IMG/VR virus record: IMGVR_UViG_3300032282_003292
Span: 1 to 56,001 of that record
Reading direction: 5' to 3' (one strand)
From: a virus
DNA length: 56,001 nt
The position numbers and the translations under genes were made by a program. Below the pieces are notes generated by a model. That model made no database searches and was not told the origin of the DNA. It saw only the letters and a program-made list of their open reading frames with translations. Shown in pieces: positions 26,632 through 33,780 of the stretch (within the stretch, counting starts at the first letter, position 1; every line of letters begins with the position of its first letter).

Positions 26632-26793
26632 TCAGTTGTTTAACATGTATTCAACTGTATTTGCTACATCATTCATAGCAGTTCTTAAATCTGGTTGTTG
26701 ACCAGATTCCTGTTTTATGATTGGTCTAGAATCATCAGTCAATGTCCAACGCCATTGTCCCAAAATTTTACAATACCACAATTTAATGTTCAT
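26632..26793 (-). CDS. Small conserved-type protein, 53 aa
   Basis: A short frame starting MNIKLWYCKILGQWRWTLTD and ending EYMLNN. It is beta-rich at the N-terminus with a Trp cluster, then helical. Its ATG directly follows the TAA of the 47-aa gene with no gap. It ends 7 nt before tRNA-Asn. Function unknown. Confidence 0.65.
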   Translation of the reverse strand: MNIKLWYCKILGQWRWTLTDDSRPIIKQESGQQPDLRTAMNDVANTVEYMLNN

Positions 26794-26937
26794 TTAAAAT
26801 TTATCTTTTGATTTTATTTTTACCCAATTTAATAAATTATTGTATTCAATTGTATCGCTTTGTTCTCGTTTTGCTTGTATCAAAGCCTCTAATGCTTCAA
26901 TAACCATTTCGTGATCTTTTTTTGAAAGTAAGCTCAT
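26794..26937 (-). CDS. Small hypothetical protein, 47 aa
   Basis: Starts MSLLSKKDHEMVIEALEALI and ends KIKSKDKF: amphipathic helix plus basic tail. A GAGGGC-type ribosome binding site precedes the ATG, and the stop abuts the ATG of the 53-aa gene. It lies between tRNA-Leu and tRNA-Asn. Function unknown. Confidence 0.6.
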   Translation of the reverse strand: MSLLSKKDHEMVIEALEALIQAKREQSDTIEYNNLLNWVKIKSKDKF

Positions 26938-27012
26938 TTATTTGCCCTCGACTTTTTTGGCGATTTTTTGGCGGGGATTTTTTTCCCGATTTCATGGATT
27001 TGGTTTTTGAAT

Positions 27013-27032
27013 TTCGGATTTTATAATCCGAA
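27013..27032 (-). repeat. Hairpin directly 3' of tRNA-Leu
   Basis: TTCGGATT pairs perfectly with AATCCGAA around a 4-nt loop, one base from the tRNA-Leu 3' end. There is no T run after it. A processing stop or RNA stabiliser is likely. The 27-bp A/T- and G-run-rich stretch beyond it shows nothing further that I can name. Confidence 0.5.
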
Positions 27033-27033
27033 G

Positions 27034-27113
27034 TGCCCAAGAGAGGACTCGAACCCCCACGCCGAAGCACATGATCCTAAGTCATGCGTGTATACCAATT
27101 TCACCACTTGGGC
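27034..27113 (-). tRNA. tRNA-Leu (TAG)
   Basis: Acceptor GCCCAAG pairs with CTTGGGC, discriminator A. D-loop region GGTGAAATTGGTATACAC is typical of class II tRNA-Leu. The anticodon arm is CATGA-CTTAGGA-TCATG with anticodon TAG. Variable arm TGCTTCGGCG, T-loop TTCGAGT. Total 80 nt. It would read CUA and possibly other CUN codons. Confidence 0.88.
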
Positions 27114-27255
27114 AGTGACCCCTCTGTTTGAGCATCATTCGGCGTCCCGAGATAGGCTTGAGGGGTGTTCTTAATAAGGCAGGTGCGGTATCCGTCGTGC
27201 GTTTCAGAAGTGTCACCGACTCCCATGCTCCTTTTTCTTTCCTTACCTTATTGTT
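27114..27255. other. Non-coding GC-rich spacer with a 7-bp stem
   Basis: No credible gene. ACCCCTC (27118-27124) pairs with GAGGGGT (27160-27166), enclosing a smaller TCGG/CCGA stem. The base composition is much richer in G+C than the surrounding genome. There is no T-loop consensus, so it does not read as an intact tRNA. It may be part of an RNA structure or a decayed tRNA. Confidence 0.4.
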
Positions 27256-27327
27256 ACCTCTGTCTAGGAATCGAACCTAGTTTCCAAGTGCATTGTCTGC
27301 CTGTCCTTACCAATAGACTACCAGAGG
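27256..27327 (-). tRNA. tRNA-like element, anticodon arm does not fold (possible decayed tRNA)
   Basis: The ends look like a tRNA: acceptor CCTCTGG against ACAGAGG (one mismatch), T8-A9, D-arm GTCTATTGGTAAGGAC, and a perfect T-arm CTAGG-TTCGATT-CCTAG. The total length is right. However, the 27-43 region (GGCAG ACAATGC ACTTG) forms no anticodon stem and lacks T33, so no anticodon can be assigned. Either the gene is a pseudogene, or the RNA needs editing or has another function. Confidence 0.5.
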
Positions 27328-27499
27328 TTGTGGTAGGAGGGGGGAGCATCACCTTAAGCCCCCCTCTTTACTTCACTTGGACACAGAATACTAAGACCAA
27401 GGAGAGGTTTTGGTTCCTACATTTGGAGGGAAGATTCGGATATTTCCAACCCCCCCCTCCATCAATCTCCTTCTAGGCTATCTGCCTAGCGAGTATTGA
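27328..27499. other. Non-coding GC-rich spacer with three hairpins
   Basis: Three stems are visible: GAGGGGGG/CCCCCCTC (27337-27344 with 27359-27366), TGGAGGG/CCCTCCA (27424-27430 with 27455-27461), and CTAGGC/GCCTAG (27473-27478 with 27484-27489). No ORF on either strand has a plausible start and ribosome binding site. It may be a structured RNA between tRNAs or tRNA remnants. Confidence 0.4.
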
Positions 27500-27572
27500 A
27501 GCCCTCGACAAGACTTGAACTTGCGACATCAGCTTTACAAAAGCTGCGCTCTACCAGCTGAGCTACAAGGGC
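27500..27572 (-). tRNA. tRNA-Thr (TGT)
   Basis: Acceptor GCCCTTG pairs with CGAGGGC (one T-G wobble), discriminator T. D-arm GCTCAGCTGGTAGAGC. Anticodon arm CAGCT-TTTGTAA-AGCTG with anticodon TGT. T-loop TTCAAGT. Total 73 nt. Its first 10 nt overlap the 3' end of the cpeT-like gene. Confidence 0.9.
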
Positions 27573-28087
27573 ATTCTAACAAATTCAAACCTATCATATT
27601 TAGATCCCCAAAGTTGATGTCCATGCTGAGCACAGAAACCACGATCCATAACATAGTAGTGAGTTGGGGTCAACTCAATTTCATTTTGAAGATAAGTTTC
27701 ACGACCATTCCATTCTACCATACAATTACATCCAGTAAGACCACCTTTAAATATCTCACGCTCTTGTGTTAAAATAATATCACAACCAGATTTCAATTCC
27801 AAATCTTTATAATTTAGAGTATATAAATTTTTAAAATTTACAAATTCTTGTGGATTTTTTAATTTATAATTTATAATTTTTATATAATTGTCTTCTTGAA
27901 TAGGTTGCAAAACAAATTGGCGATATGGAGTTTTTAAATCATAGTTATATGCTTGTTCTCCATAAAATAATCCGTTACCTATATTGATATGAGTAACTCT
28001 TATGTGTGCATATTTAGATGGGTGAGAAAATGCTTGATACTGATTTTCAAACTTGCCTTCAACTAATTTAAAGAAATATTCAATCAT
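27563..28087 (-). CDS. cpeT: CpeT/CpcT-family phycobiliprotein lyase-like protein, 174 aa
   Basis: The CpeT/CpcT signature is present: HPSKYAHIRVTHINIGNGLF, YGEQAYNYDLKTPYRQFVL, a GCD...GGLTGCNC region, and a C-terminal DRG...QLWGSKYDRFEFVR. In cyanobacteria these T-type lyases attach bilins to a beta-subunit Cys of phycoerythrin or phycocyanin. Cyanophages carry homologues as auxiliary genes thought to alter light harvesting during infection; whether this one has lyase activity is unknown. Length is near the family norm (about 200 aa, slightly short at the N-terminus). Its stop codon lies inside the first 10 nt of tRNA-Thr. Confidence 0.85.
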   Translation of the reverse strand: MIEYFFKLVEGKFENQYQAFSHPSKYAHIRVTHINIGNGLFYGEQAYNYDLKTPYRQFVLQPIQEDNYIKIINYKLKNPQEFVNFKNLYTLNYKDLELKSGCDIILTQEREIFKGGLTGCNCMVEWNGRETYLQNEIELTPTHYYVMDRGFCAQHGHQLWGSKYDRFEFVRMPL

Positions 28088-28346
28088 CTTTAGGCAACAA
28101 TTCAGGATTTAGACATTCAACTTCATACATCAAAGGATGCATTTCTTCCATTACTAGATAATTTGATACTCTAAATAACTCTTCGTCATCATAATCTTTG
28201 TGTGATAATGCTTCGGTTTGAACAGATGGATGTTCTTGAATTATTAGTGGTAACTCATCAAAAGTATAGGGAAGATCTTGTATGAAATACATACGCACAA
28301 CCTCACCCATATAAAAACAATATGCCTGAGATAGTGTGTATTTCAT
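28080..28346 (-). CDS. Hypothetical protein upstream of cpeT, 88 aa
   Basis: Eighty-eight residues with a Tyr-rich N-terminus (MKYTLSQAYCFYMGEVVRMY) and an acidic C-terminus. It overlaps the cpeT start by 8 nt, so the two are probably co-translated. No family recognised; it may be a helper of the cpeT product or an unrelated neighbour. Confidence 0.6.
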   Translation of the reverse strand: MKYTLSQAYCFYMGEVVRMYFIQDLPYTFDELPLIIQEHPSVQTEALSHKDYDDEELFRVSNYLVMEEMHPLMYEVECLNPELLPKDD

Positions 28347-28380
28347 TACGTTTTCCCACTACTAGTGTATTTAGTGAGAA

Positions 28381-28453
28381 TAGGAGTGGTGGGATTCGAA
28401 CCCACCCTTGAACGATTTTAAGTCGTTTGCCTCTTCCGCTGGGCTACACTCCC
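28381..28453 (-). tRNA. tRNA with TAA anticodon on a class I body (Leu-UUA?)
   Basis: Acceptor GGGAGTG pairs with CACTCCT (terminal G-T), discriminator A. D-arm GCCCAGCGGAAGAGGC. Anticodon arm AACGA-CTTAAAA-TCGTT, anticodon TAA. Variable loop CAAGG is only 5 nt, T-arm GTGGG-TTCGAAT-CCCAC. Anticodon TAA means leucine, yet bacterial tRNA-Leu normally has a long variable arm. Charging identity is therefore uncertain. A separate sigma-70-like promoter lies just upstream. Confidence 0.85.
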
Positions 28454-28462
28454 GATAGAACA

Positions 28463-28491
28463 ATCATAGCAGGTGGTGCTGAGATTGTCAA
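28463..28491 (-). promoter_or_regulatory. Sigma-70-type promoter between tRNA genes
   Basis: Minus strand: -35 TTGACA (28486-28491), 17-bp spacer, -10 TATGAT (28463-28468). It fills almost the whole gap between tRNA-Met and the TAA-anticodon tRNA and would start transcription within a few nt of that tRNA's 5' end, then continue into the 88-aa gene and cpeT. Confidence 0.7.
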
Positions 28492-28492
28492 G

Positions 28493-28565
28493 TGCTGGTT
28501 GTCGGGATCGAACCGACCTGTCTTGCCTTATGAGGGCAGTGCTTTCTCCAGAGAGCTAAACCAGC
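28493..28565 (-). tRNA. tRNA-Met (CAT)
   Basis: Acceptor GCTGGTT pairs with AACCAGC, discriminator A. Anticodon arm CTGCC-CTCATAA-GGCAA with anticodon CAT and one mismatched outer pair. T-arm GTCGG-TTCGATC-CCGAC. Total 73 nt. The first base pair is Watson-Crick, so it does not look like an initiator. A CAT-anticodon tRNA could instead be modified to read AUA, but separate TAT tRNAs are present. Confidence 0.85.
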
Positions 28566-28590
28566 ATTTGCTATTTGCAAATAGCAAATG
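28565..28590. repeat. Perfect 26-bp palindrome between tRNA-Met and tRNA-Ile
   Basis: CATTTGCTATTTG is followed immediately by its exact reverse complement with no loop. It fills the entire 23-nt spacer and reaches into the terminal bases of both tRNAs. In the transcript it would form a hairpin holding the 3' end of the Ile tRNA next to the 5' end of the Met tRNA, a plausible RNase processing signal. Confidence 0.85.
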
Positions 28591-28660
28591 GGAATACTGG
28601 GAGTTGAACCCAGACTAAGCCCTTATAAGGAGCCCGCTCTAACCATTAAGCTATACTCCC
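28589..28660 (-). tRNA. tRNA-Ile (TAT)
   Basis: Acceptor GGGAGTA pairs with TATTCCC (one G-T), discriminator A. Anticodon arm GGCTC-CTTATAA-GGGCT, anticodon TAT, with two wobble pairs. T-arm CTGGG-TTCAACT-CCCAG. Total 72 nt. It would read AUA, a codon that AT-rich phage genes use more than their hosts do. Confidence 0.88.
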
Positions 28661-28664
28661 TTGG

Positions 28665-28736
28665 TAGGACTGCAGGGAATTGAACCCCGTTCACACCGTT
28701 ATAAGCAGTGGGCTTTAACCAATAAGCAACAATCCC
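28665..28736 (-). tRNA. Second tRNA with TAT anticodon (Ile)
   Basis: Acceptor GGGATTG pairs with CAGTCCT (terminal G-T plus one T-G wobble), discriminator A. Anticodon arm CACTG-CTTATAA-CGGTG, anticodon TAT. T-arm CGGGG-TTCAATT-CCCTG. Total 72 nt, 4 nt from the other TAT tRNA but with a different body, so it is not a recent duplicate. First tRNA after the promoter at 28753-28782. Confidence 0.85.
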
Positions 28737-28752
28737 ATGTCATTATCTGATG

Positions 28753-28782
28753 ATTGTATCATATTCGGCCCGTTGCTGTCAA
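28753..28782 (-). promoter_or_regulatory. Sigma-70-type promoter of the tRNA cluster
   Basis: Minus strand: -35 TTGACA (28777-28782), 18-bp spacer, -10 TACAAT (28753-28758). The -35 lies inside the last codons of the 43-aa gene and the -10 starts right after its stop. Transcription would begin about 10 nt before the first tRNA. Confidence 0.75.
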
Positions 28783-28890
28783 GAGGTTTTTCAGTGCCTG
28801 TCTGCGCTTTTTAGCACTTCGTAACGCTTGGGGCTTGAGGTGCCTCTTCTGTTCTTTTTTGCTGTGGTGTTGCCAATTTGGAACTTTCAT
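28759..28890 (-). CDS. Small basic protein, 43 aa
   Basis: A short frame starting MKVPNWQHHSKKEQKRHLKP and ending LLTATGRI, with about 14 Lys/Arg/His in the first 35 residues. A good ribosome binding site (GAGG, 5 nt spacing) precedes the ATG. A perfect late promoter and a sigma-70-like promoter sit 20-55 nt upstream. The stop codon abuts the -10 of the tRNA promoter. It could be a small nucleic-acid-binding or internal virion protein; no family recognised. Confidence 0.6.
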   Translation of the reverse strand: MKVPNWQHHSKKEQKRHLKPQALRSAKKRRQALKNLLTATGRI

Positions 28891-28911
28891 GGTTTCCTCG
28901 ACCCGTGTATG

Positions 28912-28945
28912 TATTTATAGTACCACAGAATCTCTCCCGTGTCAA
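28912..28945 (-). promoter_or_regulatory. Overlapping late and sigma-70-type promoters
   Basis: On the minus strand a T4-type late element TATAAATA lies at 28912-28919. Overlapping it, -35 TTGACA (28940-28945), 17-bp spacer and -10 TACTAT (28917-28922) form a sigma-70-type promoter. Both drive the 43-aa gene and probably read on into the tRNAs, so the unit could be expressed in both early and late phases. Confidence 0.65.
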
Positions 28946-28973
28946 TCCCATGTGCCAGATCAATAACTGTCTA

Positions 28974-30059
28974 CTAATTTAAATATATTTGCTTTCCTTT
29001 AATTGTCATATTTTCAACAGCTTTAAATTCTGCAGTTGATTTAGAAGAAATTACCATCTTTTTGGTTGATTCTATTTCAATTTGACCCACTGTAGAAGTT
29101 TTAATATCTGCATTTGCTTTTGTTTGCATAGAAACAGTGCCACCATCTGACGGAGAACCTACATCAAGAAGATAAGTTTCTTTCTGTTGTGTTTTATAGG
29201 GATCAATACCTTTAATTTTAACTGTTTTTTTGCCTTCAATTTCTTCTACGTAATTACCTTTTGTGGATAGAAAATAATTTTTTTTACCAGCAATTGAACA
29301 AGCACCAGCAATATTCAAATTATAATCTCCAGTAACACCAACAGTATAATTGCCATTAACAATATAATTGATACTTCCAGGTGTAGATATTTCTGTTACA
29401 GCTCCTGGTTTAGTTTGTTCTACTTTAAATTCTCCAGATCCTTTAGAATATTCCCCACCAGTTATTTTTTTATTAAAATTCATAGCAGTCAAATTTAAAT
29501 TTCCAGTAAAAATATTTAAATTTCCAGCTCCCGATCCAGAACTTATTTTAACTGCTTCTCCTGCTTCTAGTATTAAATTATTATTTGCTTTTATAGAAAC
29601 ATTATCTCCTTTTATACCAACTTCTCCACCTATAGCTTCTATAGCTATATCACCAAAAACAGCTAAAGAATATGCAGGAGTTTTTTCTTTGGTACTATTT
29701 CCTTTGTTGTCTTTTTTAGAAGTTTCTTTCTCATCATTACCTGAAACTTCAATAGCAACTGATCCTGTTTTTTGCAAAAATTCAGAAGAACTTATAATTG
29801 CTTTTCCACCACAGCCACCCAAGGGTTTTCCAGTAGCTAAAATCATATTTCCACTGGAATCAAAATGAAAAGCTGTTTGTCCATTAGTCAACATAAATCC
29901 AGACGAATCATCTTCGTTTGTATATGTAGCTAATGTCCATCCTTTATCTTTAAATACTACATTACAACTAGCAGGAGGAACACCAGGAGATGGTGGCGTT
30001 CCTCCTTGAGGTTTTGCTGCTGGAGTTCCTTTATTTTTTCCTGTTGCTGGTTTAGTCAT
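28974..30059 (-). CDS. Baseplate needle/spike-like beta-helix protein, 361 aa
   Basis: A Pro/Gly/Lys-rich N-terminal tail leads to repeated short strands such as SLAVFGDIAIEAIGGEVGIK, NLILEAGEAVKISSGSG, VNGNYTVGVTGDYNLNIAG, ending MTIKGKQIYLN. This is the octad-like (V.G..) pattern of the triple beta-helix needle of T4 gp5. Here the needle is a separate gene downstream of the OB-fold hub protein, overlapping it by one base (TAATG). The ATG at 30059 is preferred over an upstream TTG. No zinc- or PAAR-like tip motif is seen. Confidence 0.7.
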   Translation of the reverse strand: MTKPATGKNKGTPAAKPQGGTPPSPGVPPASCNVVFKDKGWTLATYTNEDDSSGFMLTNGQTAFHFDSSGNMILATGKPLGGCGGKAIISSSEFLQKTGSVAIEVSGNDEKETSKKDNKGNSTKEKTPAYSLAVFGDIAIEAIGGEVGIKGDNVSIKANNNLILEAGEAVKISSGSGAGNLNIFTGNLNLTAMNFNKKITGGEYSKGSGEFKVEQTKPGAVTEISTPGSINYIVNGNYTVGVTGDYNLNIAGACSIAGKKNYFLSTKGNYVEEIEGKKTVKIKGIDPYKTQQKETYLLDVGSPSDGGTVSMQTKANADIKTSTVGQIEIESTKKMVISSKSTAEFKAVENMTIKGKQIYLN

Positions 30060-33000
30060 TACGGACAATCAATATATTTACCTGTACCAATCTTAGCGTA
30101 TCCTTTTGCTTCCAAATCTTTCGAATCTAAACAGCTTAAACTTGCTAAAAATTTTGCTCCCATTCCACCGCCACCCATAATTACAACCGATGGCAACTTA
30201 TTATATTTAACTGTTCTATCCAAAATATTTATGCCCTTAACAAAACCGTCTTCAATTATAGCTGTTGCTATAGTAGGATCTCCATTAATATAAACAGTTG
30301 GTTCTGAAGTATAATTTTGTCCTGGTCTTATCATAGTAAAAGAATCTATAATACAATTCAAATTTGTAGGCACATTTTTTTTATAATTTAATCCTGTTCT
30401 AGTAATTCTTATTTCGGAAACATATCCTTTATCATCAAGTAATGGAATAGCTGCTGCTCCATATCCATCTCCAGTAATAATAACTTCTGGTTTAACTACA
30501 TATGGGCATCCTTTATCATCAATTTTTATACTTATAATTTTTCCATCTTCGTCTGTTAAAGCAGTGGCTATAGGAGATTTTAAACAAGGTTCAACTGGTT
30601 TTTTATCTTTATCAGCAAATGTACCTTCTATAATAACATCAGCAAATGCATTTGTTTTGTCAATAGAAAAAGTTACAGTTTCATTATTTTCAATTGCAGT
30701 ATCTTCTTCAATACCAATTTGAACTATTGCTTGATTATTTTTAATAACAAATTGACCATATAATGAATTCAAAATAAAATCAGAAGAAGTTATATTAGCT
30801 CCATACAATCTATAAGTTAATATAGTATCATCCGAAACATTTTCTGTTGTAATAGTGTAAATTATAGTTTCTCCTTCTTTGTAAGAAAGTTTATCTGTAG
30901 AAATGGAATATCTTTTATCTAAAACATTTACTACATTTTGCTCAGGAAAAACTTGATCTGCATTTATTACTACATTCACATAAACATTTGTATCCACTAA
31001 AGAAAATTTTAAAATTTTTGAATAAATTTCTATAATATTATCTTGATTAATTTGAACACTTACCTTAGCTTGATTAGATGTAATTGTAACTGTTCCGCTT
31101 AATACACCACCAAAAATATCACTTTGAGTAATATTTTCCCCAGATAAAGTATAATTTAATATTGTGCCATCAGAAACATTTGTTGTAGTAATAGTATAAA
31201 CAATAGTTTCTCCTTCATTTACAGAAACTTTATCTGCATTTACATTATAAGTTGGAGATGTAGAAATTGTTTGACTAATTACAACAGTTTTACTAGCATT
31301 AGTGTCATCTATGCTAAAAGTTAAACTTTCGTCATCTGTATTTCCATCATTATTAGTTGCTATTTGAATCGTAACAGTGGAACTATTAGAAGATATTACA
31401 AAAGATCCAGTCAAAGATCCACCAACAATATCGGAATTAGTAATATTAATACCAGATAAGGTATAGTTTAATACTGTACCATCGGAAACATTTGTAGTTA
31501 TTATATTAAATACTACACTATCTCCTTCCAAAACTTGTTCTTTATTTGAGGTAACATTGTAAGTTGGGAGTTCAATTATTGGAGAATTTGGAGATGAACT
31601 TCCAGAAATTTCCGTCAAAGAAATATTAGGAGTATTAATAATTGGAGGATTTTCTGCATCCACAACATTATTTTCAATGTTATCTTCAATGTTATCTTTT
31701 ATAGTACATCTTAAATAATTTGTAGTTTCAAACACCACATAATGCCCATCAGGTGTTGATGCTTCATTCAATTCAACTTCAAATATTTCATTACCTTCTA
31801 TTAAATTATCAATAAAAGTATTAAATTCTAATGTTTTGCTAGATTCTCCAGGAGCAAAAGCAATAATACCACTTGTTTCTAATGGTTCATAATCAAGATT
31901 AAGAGTTGCTCCTATATTAGTATTGCCTTCATTTATTTTATATCTAAGACTACTTGCAACATCTATAGATCCAGATCTTTTAATTGTAAATACAGCTGTC
32001 TCCCCTTCATAAACTTCTATATCAGATGAAGAATAATTTATACTTCCAAATGTAGTTCCATTAAATCTATCCTCATCAGTAGCAATATTATCTGTATTAT
32101 CTGGTAATGTATTTGGATTATCAGGTGGTTCATATACTCCCCCAACAAATATTATATCGGTAGGCAACTGCGATGGATATTTTTTAGCATCATTACATAT
32201 ACCACTACTATAATCTAAATTTCCGTCTTCAATTGTTTTAATTAATTTATCAAGATCATCTTCATTATCTCCAGATGTAGCACAATCAGTGCATGTAATT
32301 TGAATTTTTTCGCATTGTGCAGAACCACTACAACTAATACCAAGTAAATCCATTATTTTTTTAAGAGCGGTTCCAAGAATGTTTAATGGAGATGCTATTA
32401 CACTCAATAACATTTCAACACCACCTAGTATATCATTAATTAAAGTATCAATATAACCTAATATTTGATTTAATATACCATTTACAAGTTGATCTACCAA
32501 ACATGTAGCTGCACTAAAAGCATTCTGTATATAACCAAGCAATAAATTAGTTAGCCATTGTGCTAATCGATCTGTAAGATCTTCCATCTTACAACCAAGC
32601 TCTTTAAGTATATTATCAAGCCATGTTTGTATGCCTTTGATTCTAGACTTTCTTTTTTTTACTCCAGGATGACCTCTACTTTCGTTAATTTGTTTAACAA
32701 CACGATCATATTCTTCTAACGCAGCTTTAGCAGAAGCAGTATCTCCATTTGCTTCTGCAATAGCCAATACTTCTTTAGCTCCTTCTAAAGCATTTTTTTC
32801 TTCTGTAGTTAATGGCTTATTGATATCGTCAGGAATTATAGAAGTATCTTTTGTATATAATGTAGCATTAATTAATTTTGTGGTAGCCTCTTTCATTAAA
32901 CTAATAATTTCTCCTTTAGCTCTAGCCATAAGACTTCTAATTAGTCTAACAGCTCGATTGATATGATATCTTCCCACTGATATTTGATCCTGCAAATACC

Positions 33001-33757
33001 CAGTAGCTTTACTGACATAAAAATCTCCAAGTTGTCCACCAGATTGTTGATTTGCTCGAAGCATATCTCCAATAATATGAGTCAACGAAGATTTTAAATT
33101 TTTTTCAGTTCCACAATTTGGATTAGCAACAACTACACAAAGTTTTCCTCCAGTGGGATTTGTTTCGGAATTTTCCCCAAAGGCTGCCATTAATGCTGGG
33201 GGCCAGCCACCTTCTTCTCCTGCTCTGCTAGATGCAATCGGATCTCCGCCTAAAATATTAGTTCCTTCTTCATATCCAGGACCGTTATCAGCAGATGCTT
33301 TTCCTTTAGATTCTTTTTGTGGTAAATCTGTTGCTGGATTTATTTCAGATGCATACCTCGTAAAAGATTTACATGTACCTGAAGGATTTGGGTCTTCATT
33401 CATTATAGTTGTAGATCCAGGAACATGCCCAACGGATCCCATTATAATTGGTTTTTGTTTATCATTATCTAAATAAAAACCAATTACCCAATCACCTTGA
33501 TCTAAATTTACAGAAGCTCCTGTACTATTTGAACTACTTCTAGGAGTTGTTACTGGCATCATAGTAGATGCCCATGGTAGATCTTTAGTTGGCATTGCAT
33601 CGCAATTTTTTAAATGCTGACCTACAATTCTTACTTTATATCTACCCGCTTTTTTTGGATCTCCATTTCTTTTTGTTTCTACTTGCCCAATCCACCAATT
33701 AAAACCATCTGATCCTATTTGATTTAATGGAAATAGAGATGCTAATGTTTGATCCAT
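30059..33757 (-). CDS. gp5-like baseplate hub protein with Calx-beta repeats, 1232 aa
   Basis: Residues about 17-120 match the gp5 N-terminal OB-fold (NWWIGQVETKRNGDPKKAGRYK, GDWVIGFYLDNDKQKPIIMG). Residues about 230-470 are amphipathic helices. From about 574 there are four Calx-beta-like modules with the EGE motif (VYEGETAVFTIKRSG, VLEGDSVVFNI, VNEGETIVYTI, YKEGETIIYTI), at about 574, 734, 837 and 950. A C-terminal beta-repeat region follows (IITGDGYGAAAIPLLDDKG). The lysozyme domain of T4 gp5 is not seen and the needle is encoded separately. It probably forms the membrane-penetrating hub above the needle. A near-consensus late promoter lies upstream. Confidence 0.75.
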   Translation of the reverse strand: MDQTLASLFPLNQIGSDGFNWWIGQVETKRNGDPKKAGRYKVRIVGQHLKNCDAMPTKDLPWASTMMPVTTPRSSSNSTGASVNLDQGDWVIGFYLDNDKQKPIIMGSVGHVPGSTTIMNEDPNPSGTCKSFTRYASEINPATDLPQKESKGKASADNGPGYEEGTNILGGDPIASSRAGEEGGWPPALMAAFGENSETNPTGGKLCVVVANPNCGTEKNLKSSLTHIIGDMLRANQQSGGQLGDFYVSKATGYLQDQISVGRYHINRAVRLIRSLMARAKGEIISLMKEATTKLINATLYTKDTSIIPDDINKPLTTEEKNALEGAKEVLAIAEANGDTASAKAALEEYDRVVKQINESRGHPGVKKRKSRIKGIQTWLDNILKELGCKMEDLTDRLAQWLTNLLLGYIQNAFSAATCLVDQLVNGILNQILGYIDTLINDILGGVEMLLSVIASPLNILGTALKKIMDLLGISCSGSAQCEKIQITCTDCATSGDNEDDLDKLIKTIEDGNLDYSSGICNDAKKYPSQLPTDIIFVGGVYEPPDNPNTLPDNTDNIATDEDRFNGTTFGSINYSSSDIEVYEGETAVFTIKRSGSIDVASSLRYKINEGNTNIGATLNLDYEPLETSGIIAFAPGESSKTLEFNTFIDNLIEGNEIFEVELNEASTPDGHYVVFETTNYLRCTIKDNIEDNIENNVVDAENPPIINTPNISLTEISGSSSPNSPIIELPTYNVTSNKEQVLEGDSVVFNIITTNVSDGTVLNYTLSGINITNSDIVGGSLTGSFVISSNSSTVTIQIATNNDGNTDDESLTFSIDDTNASKTVVISQTISTSPTYNVNADKVSVNEGETIVYTITTTNVSDGTILNYTLSGENITQSDIFGGVLSGTVTITSNQAKVSVQINQDNIIEIYSKILKFSLVDTNVYVNVVINADQVFPEQNVVNVLDKRYSISTDKLSYKEGETIIYTITTENVSDDTILTYRLYGANITSSDFILNSLYGQFVIKNNQAIVQIGIEEDTAIENNETVTFSIDKTNAFADVIIEGTFADKDKKPVEPCLKSPIATALTDEDGKIISIKIDDKGCPYVVKPEVIITGDGYGAAAIPLLDDKGYVSEIRITRTGLNYKKNVPTNLNCIIDSFTMIRPGQNYTSEPTVYINGDPTIATAIIEDGFVKGINILDRTVKYNKLPSVVIMGGGGMGAKFLASLSCLDSKDLEAKGYAKIGTGKYIDCP

Positions 33758-33780
33758 ATCAAAAAATGATTTTTATTTTA

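Noticed and set aside
26941-27012. A/T and G-run stretch between the 47-aa gene and the tRNA-Leu hairpin
   Set aside because: No ORF, promoter with acceptable spacing or perfect hairpin was found; nothing to annotate.
27165-27476. Plus-strand 103-aa ORF in the tRNA spacer
   Set aside because: It runs across the tRNA-like element and hairpins, with no start signals; it reflects the GC-rich non-coding island.
28754-28966. Plus-strand 70-aa ORF
   Set aside because: Antisense to the 43-aa gene and its promoters; Cys/Phe-rich shadow composition.
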